From assembly GCA_964463485.1 (NCBI GenBank), contig CAYXDO010000130.1, positions 1 through 32,961 of the forward strand: a DNA stretch of 32,961 nt, in the 5' to 3' direction. Made by a program: the position numbers and the translations under genes. The notes beneath the pieces are model-generated. The model had not been told where the DNA came from and did not search any database. It saw nothing but the letters and a program-made list of their open reading frames with translations. This document shows, piece after piece, positions 1 through 9,300 of the stretch (positions are counted from its first letter, which is position 1; each line of letters begins with the position of its first letter). Source of the DNA: CAYXDO01 sp964463485. GTDB taxonomy: Bacteria; Myxococcota; Kuafuiibacteriia; Kuafuiibacteriales; Kuafuiibacteriaceae.

Positions 1-172
1 GACGGGGGTGCGGCTCCCAGTGGAGTCAGCGACGTGCACCCCTGACGGGGGTGCACCTCCCAGTGGAGTCAGCGACGTGCACCCCTGACGGGGGTGCACC
101 TCCCAGTGGAACCAGCGACGTGCATCCCCGGCCGGGGTGCAGCTCCCGGCGGAGCCAGGGAGGTGCATCCGA
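1..172. repeat. 43-bp tandem repeat, four copies, hairpin-forming
   Basis: Four consecutive 43-bp units lie at 1-43, 44-86, 87-129 and 130-172. The first three are nearly identical and the fourth is more diverged. Each junction carries a perfect inverted repeat: GTGCACCCC at 34-42 faces GGGGTGCAC at 48-56 across a 5-nt loop, and the same pair recurs at 77-85 and 91-99. The array is cut by the window edge, so the copy number is unknown. It lies just beyond the 3' end of the gene at 233-1006. No array of spacers is present, so this is not CRISPR. From 173 to 232 I see nothing else. Confidence 0.9.
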
Positions 173-232
173 CACCCAGGAGCGCCTCCCGTCGTCGCCA
201 GGATCCCGCAGCCCCGTCAGAGGCGCGGTTCG

Positions 233-1006
233 CTACGAGGCGGGCGGAGGGGTTGGTTCGAAGGTGTCGTCGTACGAGCCGAGCGGCTCCACGCAGAGCA
301 GCTCGTCATGGTCCCGACCCGGATACTCTGGAATCTCGAAGTCATCGACTCCATACGGCCTCCGCACGTCGACAGCGCGCAGTTGTCGGCGGGGAGTCTT
401 CGGAGCTTCCAAGTCGTCGGCTGCTCTCTCGTTCGGCGCGAGCTCGTGAGCTCCCCGCTGGGTCTCAGCGGCGAGCTCGGTGAGTCGAGCGATCTCGAGC
501 TCGACGAGCAGATCTGCCATCGACTCAGAGTCCTCGTGCCGCTTTTTCTCTCTGGGCACTACTCCGGCGGCTTGGCGAGCGAGGCTGCGTGCGAGCCCGT
601 TGGGACGAGGGCCTCTCACCGACAGGGCTTCGAAGGCGCTCGCATGCTGCTGTTCGATGAGCTTCCGCATACTCTTCGAGCATCCCGGTGGGGGCTCCAG
701 GTAGACTCTGACCAGGCCTCGGCTCAGGGCGAGCTGCAGCGTCCGATCGACGGCCCACTGTTGCAGGTCTCGCTCGTCGAGGCCTTCGTGAGTCTCGGAG
801 ATCTGGTCGACGACGGGTCCCTTCATACCCTTGGGCCGTCGGGGCCCCTTGATGAGGATTCCCAGACCGGTCTTCACTCCAGCCGGACTACTCACTTGCG
901 ACGCCGCGAACGCGATCGTGTAGGTTGGTTTCTCGAGCTCGGCCGGCTGCTCCATCTGAGTTCCTCGTAACACCAATCTCGTCGGGGCGGGACTGTCGAG
1001 TGCCAT
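233..1006 (-). CDS. hypothetical protein, 257 aa
   Basis: I do not recognise this protein. ATG at 1006 is chosen because a GAGGTG ribosome-binding sequence sits eight bases upstream; a GTG three codons earlier lies inside that sequence. The N-terminal third (TYTIAFAASQ, GLGILIKGPRR) reads as beta-strands of a soluble domain. The middle is helical and charged, with an acidic glutamate-rich stretch (LLVELEIARLTELAAE). The C-terminus is rich in Asp, Glu and Pro. There is no signal peptide or membrane segment, so it is probably cytoplasmic. The opposite strand is also open but its translation is Arg/Ser-rich and low in hydrophobic pattern, as expected of a shadow. The gene stands alone between two repeat regions. 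Confidence 0.6.
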   Translation of the reverse strand: MALDSPAPTRLVLRGTQMEQPAELEKPTYTIAFAASQVSSPAGVKTGLGILIKGPRRPKGMKGPVVDQISETHEGLDERDLQQWAVDRTLQLALSRGLVRVYLEPPPGCSKSMRKLIEQQHASAFEALSVRGPRPNGLARSLARQAAGVVPREKKRHEDSESMADLLVELEIARLTELAAETQRGAHELAPNERAADDLEAPKTPRRQLRAVDVRRPYGVDDFEIPEYPGRDHDELLCVEPLGSYDDTFEPTPPPAS

Positions 1007-1071
1007 CGAGATCACCTCACCGAGCTCGCCAGATATCTATGGCGCTAGTCTCGTAGGAAGCATCGTCGCTA

Positions 1072-1236
1072 GTCCGCGAAGGCTACGCGCAGGCAAGATG
1101 CCTGCGCTCCCAGGGGTCCGCGCAGGCTACGCGCAGCAAGACCCAGGTCCGCGAAGGCTACGCGCAGGCAAGATGCCTGCGCTCCCAGGGGTCCGCGAAG
1201 GCCTGCGCTCCCAGGGGTCCGCGAAGGCTCCGAGGG
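1072..1236. repeat. dispersed GCAGGCA-AGA-TGCCTGC repeat cluster
   Basis: A unit of about 44 bp (GTCCGCGAAGGCTACGCGCA, then GGCAAGATGCCTGCGCTCCC, then AGGG) occurs in full at 1072-1115 and 1147-1190, and in shortened forms at 1116-1146, 1191-1216 and 1217-1236. Full units hold a perfect 9-bp stem with a 3-nt loop (GCGCAGGCA/TGCCTGCGC, 1087-1107). The same unit appears in reverse orientation at 21484-21560. It fills most of the 307-bp space between the unknown gene and the kinase gene. A short, palindromic, dispersed, intergenic sequence of this kind fits a REP-like element; no transposase was seen nearby. Confidence 0.85.
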
Positions 1237-1313
1237 GTCGCCTACGCCGGCGGCGCCAAGTTCGGCTCGGTGCTCTGGATTCCTGAGGGCTGCTCTCGTA
1301 GGCTTTCGGTCGG

Positions 1314-3692
1314 ATGGCCCAGGTCCCGGAGGAGAAGCTCCCGAAGGATTTTGGGAAGTACCGCCTCGTCAAACGCATCGCCACCGGTGGCATGGCCGAG
1401 ATCTTCCTCGCCCACGCCCGGCGCACTCCCGACGTACCCGTCGTCATCAAGCGCATCTTGCCGCACCTGTCCGAGAGCAAGGAGTTCCTCCAGATGTTCA
1501 CGGACGAGGCGCGGATCGCCGCTCGCCTGCAGCACTCCAACATCGTCCACATCGAAGACCTCGGCCAAATCGACGGCGCCCACTACATCGCCATGGAGTA
1601 CGTGCACGGGGAGGACATCCGGCGAATCTACAATCGCGCGTTCAAGCTCCAGCGGTCGCTGCCCCTTTCGCACTCGATCCGCGTGATCGCGGAGGCCGCG
1701 GTCGGCTTGGGTTACGCACACGCGTTGACCGAGGATCTGACCAAGGCGCCGCTCGGGTTGGTTCACCGCGACATCTCCCCGCAGAACATCCTCGTGACCT
1801 ACGAAGGGCGCGTGAAGGTCGTCGACTTCGGCATCGCCAAGGCGGCGAACAAGGTCGCGCAGACCCGTGCGGGCGTCCTCAAGGGCAAGTACAGCTACAT
1901 GTCTCCCGAGCAGGCGATGGGGGAGGGCATCGACCACCGCACCGACATCTTCGCGCTCGGGATCATCTTGTACGAGACCACGACGGGCACGCGTCTGTTC
2001 AAACGCCCCAGCGAGCTCGCGACGCTCCAGGCCGTCATCAAGTGCGAGATGGTGTCGCCGTCCGAGGTGCTGGAAGGGTACCCGCCCGAGCTCGAAGCCA
2101 TCGTGCTCAAGGCGCTCGCGAAGGATCCGCGAGATCGCTACCAAGAAGCGGTCAGTTTCTCGGAGGACCTCTACGACTTCCTCGACCTGTCGGGGCTCTA
2201 CGTCGACGAGCCTCAGATCTCGGAGTTCATGCACGACCTGTTCGCGGAGCGACTCGACGAAGAGAGCGCGACCGGACTGCCTGCGCTCCCCGCCGAAGAA
2301 GAGGTGAAGGAGGATCTCGTTGGAGAACCAACGAGATCGGTTCGTTCGGCGGTCGTGGCCGAGCTCGAGGTCAACACGGCGAACGAGGAGGAGGCAGTGG
2401 CCTCGCGACCGGAGCAGACGTCCGCGGATCGCCCGTCTTCCGAAGATCGCAGCGATCGCAGCGATCGGAGCGATCGGAACGACCGGAACGACCGGAACGA
2501 CCGGAACGACAGCCCCGCGCGCGAGGCGGACCCGCAGCTTCCCGCTCCTCGCTCGGTGCGAGCCATGTCCGAGTTCGGCTTCGCCGAAGGTCCGGGCAAC
2601 ACTCGAGCCTCGGCAGGTACGATTCCCGAGGAGGATCTCGAGGATCTCGAACGGATCGCCCGTCGCGTCTTCGGCGAGGTCAAGAACTCCACCGACACGG
2701 ACGAGCAGAGCCCGTTCGTGCCGGACTCGTCGTTCCCACCCGGGAGCCTCTCGGACACCATAGCCCCGGAGCGCCCGAGGTCCGTGAAGCCCTCGCGGTC
2801 CACCGATCTGATCTTGCCGGCGGACGACGACGAGATCGACCTTCCAGCGACGATCACGCCGCCGGTGACCATCCACGCGAGCACCGACGAGCTGCCGACG
2901 GAGTACGCGCAGCCAGCCTACCAGTCGGGCAAGGAGGCGAAGCGAGCCCCGCAGAAGAGCGCTCCCAAAGTGCCCGTCGTGCCTCCGTCGGATCGACCCA
3001 CGCCGGGGCCTCCAGAGGCCAAAAAGCCGCCGGAGAAGGAGAAGCCGCGCCCCATCGAACCGACCGATCGCGTACGGGCGGAGCGTCCCAAGCCGAAGAG
3101 CTCGCCTCGAGTCGCCCCGCCGCGCGGGGGCACCAACATGCTCGTGATCGGCTTGGCCGCGGCGCTCGCCGTGGCGCTCGCCGCGCTCATCACCGTGCTG
3201 GTGCGAGAAGAGCCCGCGCCGAAGCCGAGCCCTCCGCCGGTCGTCAGCGAGACCGCCGAAGTCACGATTCGCACCGAGCCCCGAGCGACCGTCGCGGTCG
3301 GCGCCAAGGTCGTGGGTGCGGCCAACGACTCGGGTCAAGCGGGTCCGTTCTTACTGCCTCCAGGAAGGCACGAGCTCGTGGTCTCGCTCGCGTCGGAGGG
3401 GTTCGAACGGTCGCGATCGATCGAGGTAGCCGCCGGAAAGGCCTACGAGGTCGAGGTCCCCGCGCGAAAGGGCTTCGTGAAGCTGATCGTGGCGCCGTGG
3501 GCCCGCGTGAAGATCGACGGACGAGAGATCGGCGTGACGCCGCTGCCGAACGTGCAGCTCAGCGAGGGCACCCATCACGTGGTGCTCTCGAATCCGGACT
3601 TGGGTCGTCGGCACGAGCTCATGTTGAAGGTCGAGCCGGAAGCGACCGTCGACCTCAAGGTCGATCTCGCGACCGTGGGAGAGAAGCTCTAA
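1314..3692 (+). CDS. membrane serine/threonine protein kinase with PEGA-like C-terminal domain
   Basis: A Hanks-type kinase of 792 aa. The kinase domain spans about residues 15-290, with glycine loop ATGGMAEIF (23-31), catalytic Lys46 (VVIKR), Glu65, catalytic loop HRDISPQN (151-158), DFG (171-173) and SPEQ in the activation segment. All catalytic residues are present, so it should be active. A long, acidic, Pro/Ser-rich linker follows, then one membrane helix (NMLVIGLAAALAVALAALIT), so the kinase faces the cytoplasm. The outer part (about 640-790) resembles PEGA repeats (KIDGREIGVTPLPNVQLSEG). The linker holds a 9-bp DNA repeat encoding (S/N)DR units. No strong ribosome-binding site precedes the ATG. 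This architecture is common in myxobacteria; the signal sensed is unknown. Confidence 0.95.
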   Translation: MAQVPEEKLPKDFGKYRLVKRIATGGMAEIFLAHARRTPDVPVVIKRILPHLSESKEFLQMFTDEARIAARLQHSNIVHIEDLGQIDGAHYIAMEYVHGEDIRRIYNRAFKLQRSLPLSHSIRVIAEAAVGLGYAHALTEDLTKAPLGLVHRDISPQNILVTYEGRVKVVDFGIAKAANKVAQTRAGVLKGKYSYMSPEQAMGEGIDHRTDIFALGIILYETTTGTRLFKRPSELATLQAVIKCEMVSPSEVLEGYPPELEAIVLKALAKDPRDRYQEAVSFSEDLYDFLDLSGLYVDEPQISEFMHDLFAERLDEESATGLPALPAEEEVKEDLVGEPTRSVRSAVVAELEVNTANEEEAVASRPEQTSADRPSSEDRSDRSDRSDRNDRNDRNDRNDSPAREADPQLPAPRSVRAMSEFGFAEGPGNTRASAGTIPEEDLEDLERIARRVFGEVKNSTDTDEQSPFVPDSSFPPGSLSDTIAPERPRSVKPSRSTDLILPADDDEIDLPATITPPVTIHASTDELPTEYAQPAYQSGKEAKRAPQKSAPKVPVVPPSDRPTPGPPEAKKPPEKEKPRPIEPTDRVRAERPKPKSSPRVAPPRGGTNMLVIGLAAALAVALAALITVLVREEPAPKPSPPPVVSETAEVTIRTEPRATVAVGAKVVGAANDSGQAGPFLLPPGRHELVVSLASEGFERSRSIEVAAGKAYEVEVPARKGFVKLIVAPWARVKIDGREIGVTPLPNVQLSEGTHHVVLSNPDLGRRHELMLKVEPEATVDLKVDLATVGEKL
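2445..2510 (+). repeat. 9-bp in-frame tandem repeat inside the kinase linker
   Basis: Seven 9-bp units run from 2445 to 2507 (GATCGCAGC, GATCGGAAC and GACCGGAAC variants) plus three more bases. They encode DRS/DRN triplets in the disordered linker of the kinase. The unit length is a multiple of three, so copy-number change would lengthen the linker without shifting frame. Confidence 0.85.
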
Positions 3693-3717
3693 TCCCCGCT
3701 CTAAATCCATTAGGATC

Positions 3718-3945
3718 GGGCACGGGCACGGGCACGGGCACGAAGTCCTCGCGGACCCGCGCCGAATTTCAAATCTTTCGAGCACGAGCACGAGCACGAG
3801 CACGAAGCTTTGGAACGCGTTTCACTCTTGTCCGTTTCAGAACTCGACGAGTCTGGGAATTCGCTCGCAGGAAATCGTGCTCGTTCGCGCTTGTGCTCGT
3901 GCTCGTGCTCGCGCTCGTTCGCGCTCGTGCTCGCGCTCGTGCTCG
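3718..3945. repeat. dispersed element bounded by hexamer tracts, copy A
   Basis: The 264-bp space between convergent genes is filled by one composite element. It holds four GGGCAC units (3718-3741), a linker (GTCCTCGCGGACCCGCGCCG), four GAGCAC units (3780-3803), a unique-looking core (3813-3876), and a long degenerate GTGCTC tract (3877-3945). The GAGCAC and GTGCTC tracts are inverted copies flanking the core, so the transcript could fold into a long hairpin. The core recurs at 11131-11200 with five differences in 70 positions, and the GGGCAC part recurs near 14170-14370. No protein is supported here. Confidence 0.85.
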
Positions 3946-3956
3946 AAGCACACTTC

Positions 3957-5252
3957 CTACTCGGCGGGGTCGATCCAAAATCCCGCGAAGCGCTCCGTGA
4001 TGCTGCGCCGATAGATCAGCAGGTGGTCCTCGCCCGCGATGCCATCCCAATTCGTATCGAACGCGATTCCCTCTGACTTGCACTCGCCGAACCCGAGGAC
4101 CACCTCGTGCACGATCCCTTTCGAGCCTCCGAGGACGAGCGTTCGATCGAGAAAGGCCGCGGCTCCGATCGAGGCTCCGGCCGACGAAAGAAAGATCGGC
4201 GTCCAGCGCCCGGGAGCTTCTCGCAGAAAGATCTCTCCACGCCCCGTGGCGGCCAAGGGCCCCAAGCCTTCCAGCCGATGGACCCAGTCCACGTCGGTGT
4301 TCCGGTGCGCCGAGTCCAAGGGGAGGTCGACGATGTTCAGCGCGTCGCCTTCCACCTCGATCAGGCGCAGGCCGAAGAAGCTCGCGACGGCCTGTCCCGA
4401 CCCGATCCAGGCGATGTTCGGGATCTCGTCGCGTTCGCCGCGCCACAGCGAGCTCCACCGCCCGCTCGACCAGCGCAACAGCTCACCCACCCCAACACCT
4501 CGAGCCATGCCGAAGTAGAGCTCCGGACCGTCCGCGCCGATCCCTCCGGCGAATTCGACGGCCTCTGTGTCTGCGCGGTCCAAGCGCGTCCGTTTTTCGA
4601 AGGGGCCCAAGGGCGGGCCCACGACGACCCAACCGTCGCTCCTCAGCATCCACAGCTCATCGTTCACCGCGTCCATCCACGCGTGGGTCGCGCTGACGGT
4701 GGCGGTCTGGGCGATGAGCTCTGGCGGTTCGAATCTCGGCGCTCTCAGGAGGTTGCCGTTCGCGAGCACGAGCGAGACTTCGTTGGGCGCGCTGGCCCAG
4801 CCGGCGAGCGCTCGTGTGTTCGCCACCGGGAGCTCCGCGGGAAAATAGGCCAGCCCCTTACACGGGGTGCCTTCGATTCGGACGCCGCTCAGCTCGGACG
4901 GAACGCCCGCCTGCAAGGGCGACCAGCGGCCCGCTTCGTCGTCGACGACATCGACGTATTGCGAGCGAATCGACCCGAGCAGCTCGAGCGTGCGGCCGGC
5001 GGGATCTTGCTTCACGTCGCCCGACGGGAGCGTGAGCTGGGCGAGCGACTTCGCGAGGAAGAGGGCGTGCGCTCGGGTCGGCGCGTCGAACTCCAGGGGC
5101 GTCGAGAGTCCCTGCGCGAGCTCGGCGGCTTGAATGCGCGCGGCGCGATCGCCCACTTGGGAAACCAACAGCACGCTCCGCGCGTCTGCAGGGGGCTCGA
5201 GGAAGACGGGGAGCGGCTCCGAACAGGCCGCCAGGGCGAGGGTCAGCGTCAC
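3957..5252 (-). CDS. putative secreted lipoprotein, beta-propeller-like
   Basis: From the in-frame GTG at 5252 the product is 431 aa and begins MTLTLALAACSEP, a hydrophobic core ending in a lipobox (LAAC), so it is probably lipid-anchored. That start leaves no positively charged n-region. The frame stays open upstream to 5321 and would add RARGRARGRAR and a longer hydrophobic core, a much better signal peptide, but no ATG/GTG/TTG lies there; see the finding on the start. The mature part has recurring Trp/Gly blocks (WMDAVNDELWML, ELYFGMARG, PNIAWIGSGQ, WVHRLEGLGPLA) like propeller blades. It is the last gene of an apparent minus-strand operon. I do not know its function. Confidence 0.75.
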   Translation of the reverse strand: MTLTLALAACSEPLPVFLEPPADARSVLLVSQVGDRAARIQAAELAQGLSTPLEFDAPTRAHALFLAKSLAQLTLPSGDVKQDPAGRTLELLGSIRSQYVDVVDDEAGRWSPLQAGVPSELSGVRIEGTPCKGLAYFPAELPVANTRALAGWASAPNEVSLVLANGNLLRAPRFEPPELIAQTATVSATHAWMDAVNDELWMLRSDGWVVVGPPLGPFEKRTRLDRADTEAVEFAGGIGADGPELYFGMARGVGVGELLRWSSGRWSSLWRGERDEIPNIAWIGSGQAVASFFGLRLIEVEGDALNIVDLPLDSAHRNTDVDWVHRLEGLGPLAATGRGEIFLREAPGRWTPIFLSSAGASIGAAAFLDRTLVLGGSKGIVHEVVLGFGECKSEGIAFDTNWDGIAGEDHLLIYRRSITERFAGFWIDPAE

Positions 5253-5276
5253 GAGGTTGGCAAGAGCCAGACCCGC

Positions 5277-5310
5277 GCGAGCACGACCGCGAGCACGACC
5301 GCGAGCACGA
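5277..5310. repeat. 12-bp tandem repeat (GCGAGCACGACC) at the 5' end of the lipoprotein gene
   Basis: Two full 12-bp units (5277-5288 and 5289-5300) and a third of 10 bases (5301-5310). It is related to the GAGCAC tracts elsewhere in the window. On the minus strand, in the lipoprotein frame, it encodes Arg-Ala-Arg-Gly repeats. Confidence 0.85.
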
Positions 5311-5320
5311 AAGGAGTAGA

Positions 5321-6316
5321 TCAGAAGCCTCCGCCGATCACGGGATCATCTTCCCATCCGAACCGACCACGCCCGGCCGCTTTCGCGCGGTAAAGTGCCG
5401 CATCTGCACGCGAGAAAAGGGATTTCCAGCCTTCGCCAGGACGCAGGGCGGCGGCTCCGACGCTGGCGCCGAGCTCGACGTTGGCCCCCGCGAGCTGAGC
5501 TTCGAAGCTACCGAGCCGCTCGAAGATCGCGCGCGCCCGCGTCTTGGCGGCGCTCGTGTCGATCCCCGTGAGGAGCACCGCGAGCTCGTCGCCGCCCAAG
5601 CGAACGGGCAAGTCACGCGAGCGAACGCCCTCCTTGAGCCGACGCGCGTAGTGCCGAAGCGCCTCGTCGCCATTGGCGTGCCCGAAGCGATCGTTCACCG
5701 TCTTGAACTCGTCGGCGTCGATCAACACGAGCGCGAGGTCGCTCGTGGCCGCCAGTCGTTCGACGCGCTCTTCCAGACAGCGGCGATTATACAAACCGGT
5801 CAACGCGTCGGTTCGAGCCTCGAGCTCGGCTACACCCAGCTCTTCTTCCGTGCGGCGCAGCCAATCGAGCGTTCGTTCGAGCTCCAAACAATGGCGCTCG
5901 AGGCCCAAGACCAAACGACGCTCGCTCTCGAACAGGTACCGGCACGTCTTCTGAAGAACTCGCGCAAACAGTGCGGGCTCGGAGGCGATCATTCGATCGG
6001 CTTCGAGCGGGCCGATCTCCCTGAGCCGCGCCGCCGTCCTCGCGGTCGCCGTCGCGCTCCGCGCGTGCTGGCCCGAGACCAGCGCGAGCTCGCCAAAAAA
6101 ACCGCCTCGACCGACGCGCTTCGCGGTACCTACGTACGCAAAGGAAAGCTCGAGCTCCCCGTCGTCGACGACGAACATCGACTGGCCTGGCTCACCTTCT
6201 CGGAACACGATCGCCCCGGCGTCCACGGCTCGCGGCGCTCCATAGCGCGCGAGGAGCTCCAGATCGATGGGATCGAGGGTGGGTGCCCAGCTCTCAGCCA
6301 CGGGGTCGAGTGACAT
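5321..6316 (-). CDS. cNMP-binding-domain diguanylate cyclase
   Basis: 331 aa with two clear parts. Residues about 15-125 form a cyclic-nucleotide-binding fold with a phosphate-binding cassette (FGELALVSGQHARSATA, 74-90, including Arg86). A helical linker with many Glu/Arg/Leu residues joins it to a GGDEF domain (about 170-325). The domain has the metal-site DADEF (200-204) and a GGDEL signature (241-245). RSRD (232-235) sits five residues upstream and matches the RxxD inhibitory site. It should make c-di-GMP with product feedback, gated by a nucleotide or another ligand. The ATG lies inside the last codons of the upstream gene (23-bp overlap), suggesting coupled translation. Confidence 0.93.
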   Translation of the reverse strand: MSLDPVAESWAPTLDPIDLELLARYGAPRAVDAGAIVFREGEPGQSMFVVDDGELELSFAYVGTAKRVGRGGFFGELALVSGQHARSATATARTAARLREIGPLEADRMIASEPALFARVLQKTCRYLFESERRLVLGLERHCLELERTLDWLRRTEEELGVAELEARTDALTGLYNRRCLEERVERLAATSDLALVLIDADEFKTVNDRFGHANGDEALRHYARRLKEGVRSRDLPVRLGGDELAVLLTGIDTSAAKTRARAIFERLGSFEAQLAGANVELGASVGAAALRPGEGWKSLFSRADAALYRAKAAGRGRFGWEDDPVIGGGF

Positions 6317-9300
6317 CGCGAGGCACCGGTCTACACGAGGTGTGCATCAATTGGCGACGAAGCACCAGAAGGATCGCAAGCAGCCACAGGGGAGAGACGC
6401 TCCCCGAACGCGAGACACGACAACCGCACCCACCATCGCCATCGTTCTTGGGGGCGGAGGCAGGGGCTGAGCACGATCCCTCTGTGCACGTGATCGCGTC
6501 TGCTCCGCACACCTCGAGCGACCCGTCGACTTCACATCGCGGGGCGCGCGGCGTGCCACCACGACAGGAACCGACGCAGCACTCGAGCCCGCGCGTGGCC
6601 AGAGCGACGCACATCAAGGTCGCGTCGCCTGCCGGCGCGCGACACGCTCCATCGCGGCACACCACGTCGCTCGGGCACGAAAGTGTGGCCGTGCAACCGG
6701 CGAGGCTCGTTCGATCGAGCGGATCACTCTCGCCGGGATCGAGCGCTCCGTCGTGATCCGCGTCTTCGACTCCGTCGTCGAGTCCGTCGCCGTCGGTGTC
6801 CCTCAGGGTCGGGCTCGTCGTCGTGGCGTGATCGGAGTCCGCCACGAAGTGGTCAGCGGCTTCGTCGGTGCCCTCGATGGGCTCGGTGACGCCGCTCTCG
6901 GTCCCGTCGAAGAGGCCGTCGCCGTCGGAATCCGGATCGAGCGCTCCGATCAACGTGTCTCCGTCGAGGTCTTCCAGCGCAGCGGCCTCCGCGCCGTCGC
7001 GAACGCCGTCGTCGTCGGAGTCCGGATCGAGAGGTCGCGTCGAGCTCGCGAATTCTTCTCCGTCTTTCAGGCCGTCTCGGTCGGTGTCCGCGACGCCCGG
7101 GAGCGTCCCGAACTGCGCCTCCTCCTCGTCGTCGAGCCCGTCGGCGTCGGGATCGGGGACGGGTTGAAGCTCCACCACCACGAGATCCACGTCGGTGTCG
7201 GTCCCGTCCGAGACTTCGACGGCGAACGTGAGCACGGTCGTTCCCGTCACCGACGGCGCCTCGAGCGCGACGGTCGCTCCGTGCGCGGCGGGGATCGCGA
7301 GCGCGGGCCCACTCTCTTGGGTGAACCGAAAAGAGAGCGGATCACCGTCGACATCGATCGAGCCGCTCGCGTCGAGCCGAAAGCCGCGCCGCTCCAGGAC
7401 CTGAAGATCGAGACCGGCCGACGCTACGGGCGGCGTGTTCTCGATGGCGATCGTTGCAGATCGAACGATCGGACCAAAGTCGACTCCGTCGCTCGGCTCC
7501 ACGATGAACTGCCAGACCTGTCCCTTGTGCACGTTGGATCCCGGAACGGATCGCATCCCATCGAGGCCCACCTGCGACACGCCTGACTCGGTCCAGCCGA
7601 GGCGCGTGCCCGACTCGAGATCGCCGTCGGCGTCGAAGAACGAGTAGCTGGCGTCGAGCTCGGTTCCATCGCGCGCCCCGACCTCCGGGCGAATGCGGAG
7701 CATCGAGGCGGAGGGCGCGGAGTTGCCGATCGGCACCGAAGGGCTGAACACCAACGGTCCGGCCGCGTGCCCATCGTTCGGAACGATCTGCGCGCGCCAG
7801 GTCTCTCCGCGCTGCGTCGCCGAGGAAGGAATGACGAGCTGACCGTCGAACTGCGCCATCAGCGCGGGGTTGGACCATCGGATCGTGGTGCCTGTCTCGG
7901 GGTCGCCGTTCACGTCGAAGTATTCGTACGCGAGCGTGAGATCGTCGTCCGAGCCGGGCGAAGCGGGCGAGATCGAGACGTTCCGAACGATCGGGGCTAC
8001 GTTCTCGAAGACTTGAGCCGCAAGGCCTCGGGACGTTCCGCGGACCGCCTCCACGGCGACGTCGAACACCCCGACCCGCGTGCTTCGAAGCTCCACGCGA
8101 ACTACGCCGAGGTGAGCTTCGGTCTGAACGCCTGCGAGCGAGCCGTCGAGGTCGGCGGTGTCGATCGCGACGTCCGGATGCGAAACCGAGACCGTGAAGC
8201 GCGCGCCGTCGGCCACGACGAAGCCGGACGGGCCCGTCGCGACGCCGAAGTCCAGCACGGCCGGCGTGACTCCATCGGCCGGCATAGGCGACACAGGAGC
8301 GCTCAGCGCGCTCGCCGGGAGTTCGTCGCGCACGAGCCGAAACACGATGCGGTGCGGCGTCCCGCTGACCACGGCGGCCACGAGAAAATCGACGCCGGGC
8401 CCCTTGGCCAGCGCGTGCTCGAACAGAGTCGTCTGCGAAGTGAGCACCGGAAACGGAGCTCCGAGCTGACGCCCATCGAAGTCGATTTGAGCTCCAACTA
8501 TTTGTCCGACCGCGCCGAACCGAAAGTCCTCGGCGATCAACAAGACCGAAGCAGGGCCCGCCGCGAAGTGAGGAAACAGTTGGTCGCGAGGAGCCGGGAG
8601 CACCGAGGTGGGCCCGAGCCGTGTGCCGAGCGCTGAGTCGAGGCTCGAGGTCGCGATTTCGAGACCGTCGACGGCGGCGGTGCGCTGGTCCTGCCAGGTG
8701 AGCAACACGTTCGAGCCCACGGAGAGCAGCTCCGCATCGGACTGGCGAAAAGCGCCGGACACGACACGGATCGCGCCCGTAGAGGTGACGGTGCCCGACA
8801 TCGGGAGGGTCCGCGCGTAGAGCTCCGCGAAGAGGTCGCCGGCGGGTCCAGCGCGGTCGTCTTCGAAGGCGACGACGTAGTCGGAACCGAGCACGCTGAC
8901 GGTTGGATCGGACTTCCGCGCGCCATTTTGAGGAACCAGATCGAGCTCCTCAGGATCGACGGGGGACCCATCGAAGCCGATTCGGCGGCCCATGAGGCGG
9001 GTCTGACCCCCTTGGACCGCGGTATAAGCCACGAGGCAACCGACTGAGCCACAAGCGATCGCGGGAACAGACTCGTCCGCGACGTTGGTGGTCAACCTCC
9101 TGCCGTTGGGCGGCGTCACGGCGCCTGTGTCGGTCGCGATCGAAGCCACGTACACCTCGTCGAGCAAGCCGTCGCGCGGGTCGGTCCACGCAGCGACGAC
9201 TCGTCCGCCCGGAGCCGGCGCCAGGGCGACAGCGGTCGGAGAACCGGGACCGACAGCGAGGTCGAGGGGTGGGTTGTCGATGATGGCTGCGCCGTCGGAG

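Noticed and set aside
1..172. CRISPR array
   Set aside because: The units are contiguous, with no unique spacers, and no cas gene is near.
1242..3338. A 698-codon open frame on the minus strand opposite the kinase gene
   Set aside because: The kinase on the plus strand has a full set of catalytic motifs. The opposite frame is Arg/Gly-rich with low-complexity stretches that mirror the kinase, a common shadow in GC-rich DNA.
2042..4000. A 652-codon plus-strand frame overlapping the kinase and the repeat element
   Set aside because: It is Arg/Ser/Ala-rich without domain pattern and runs through the hexamer repeats; it is a shadow frame.
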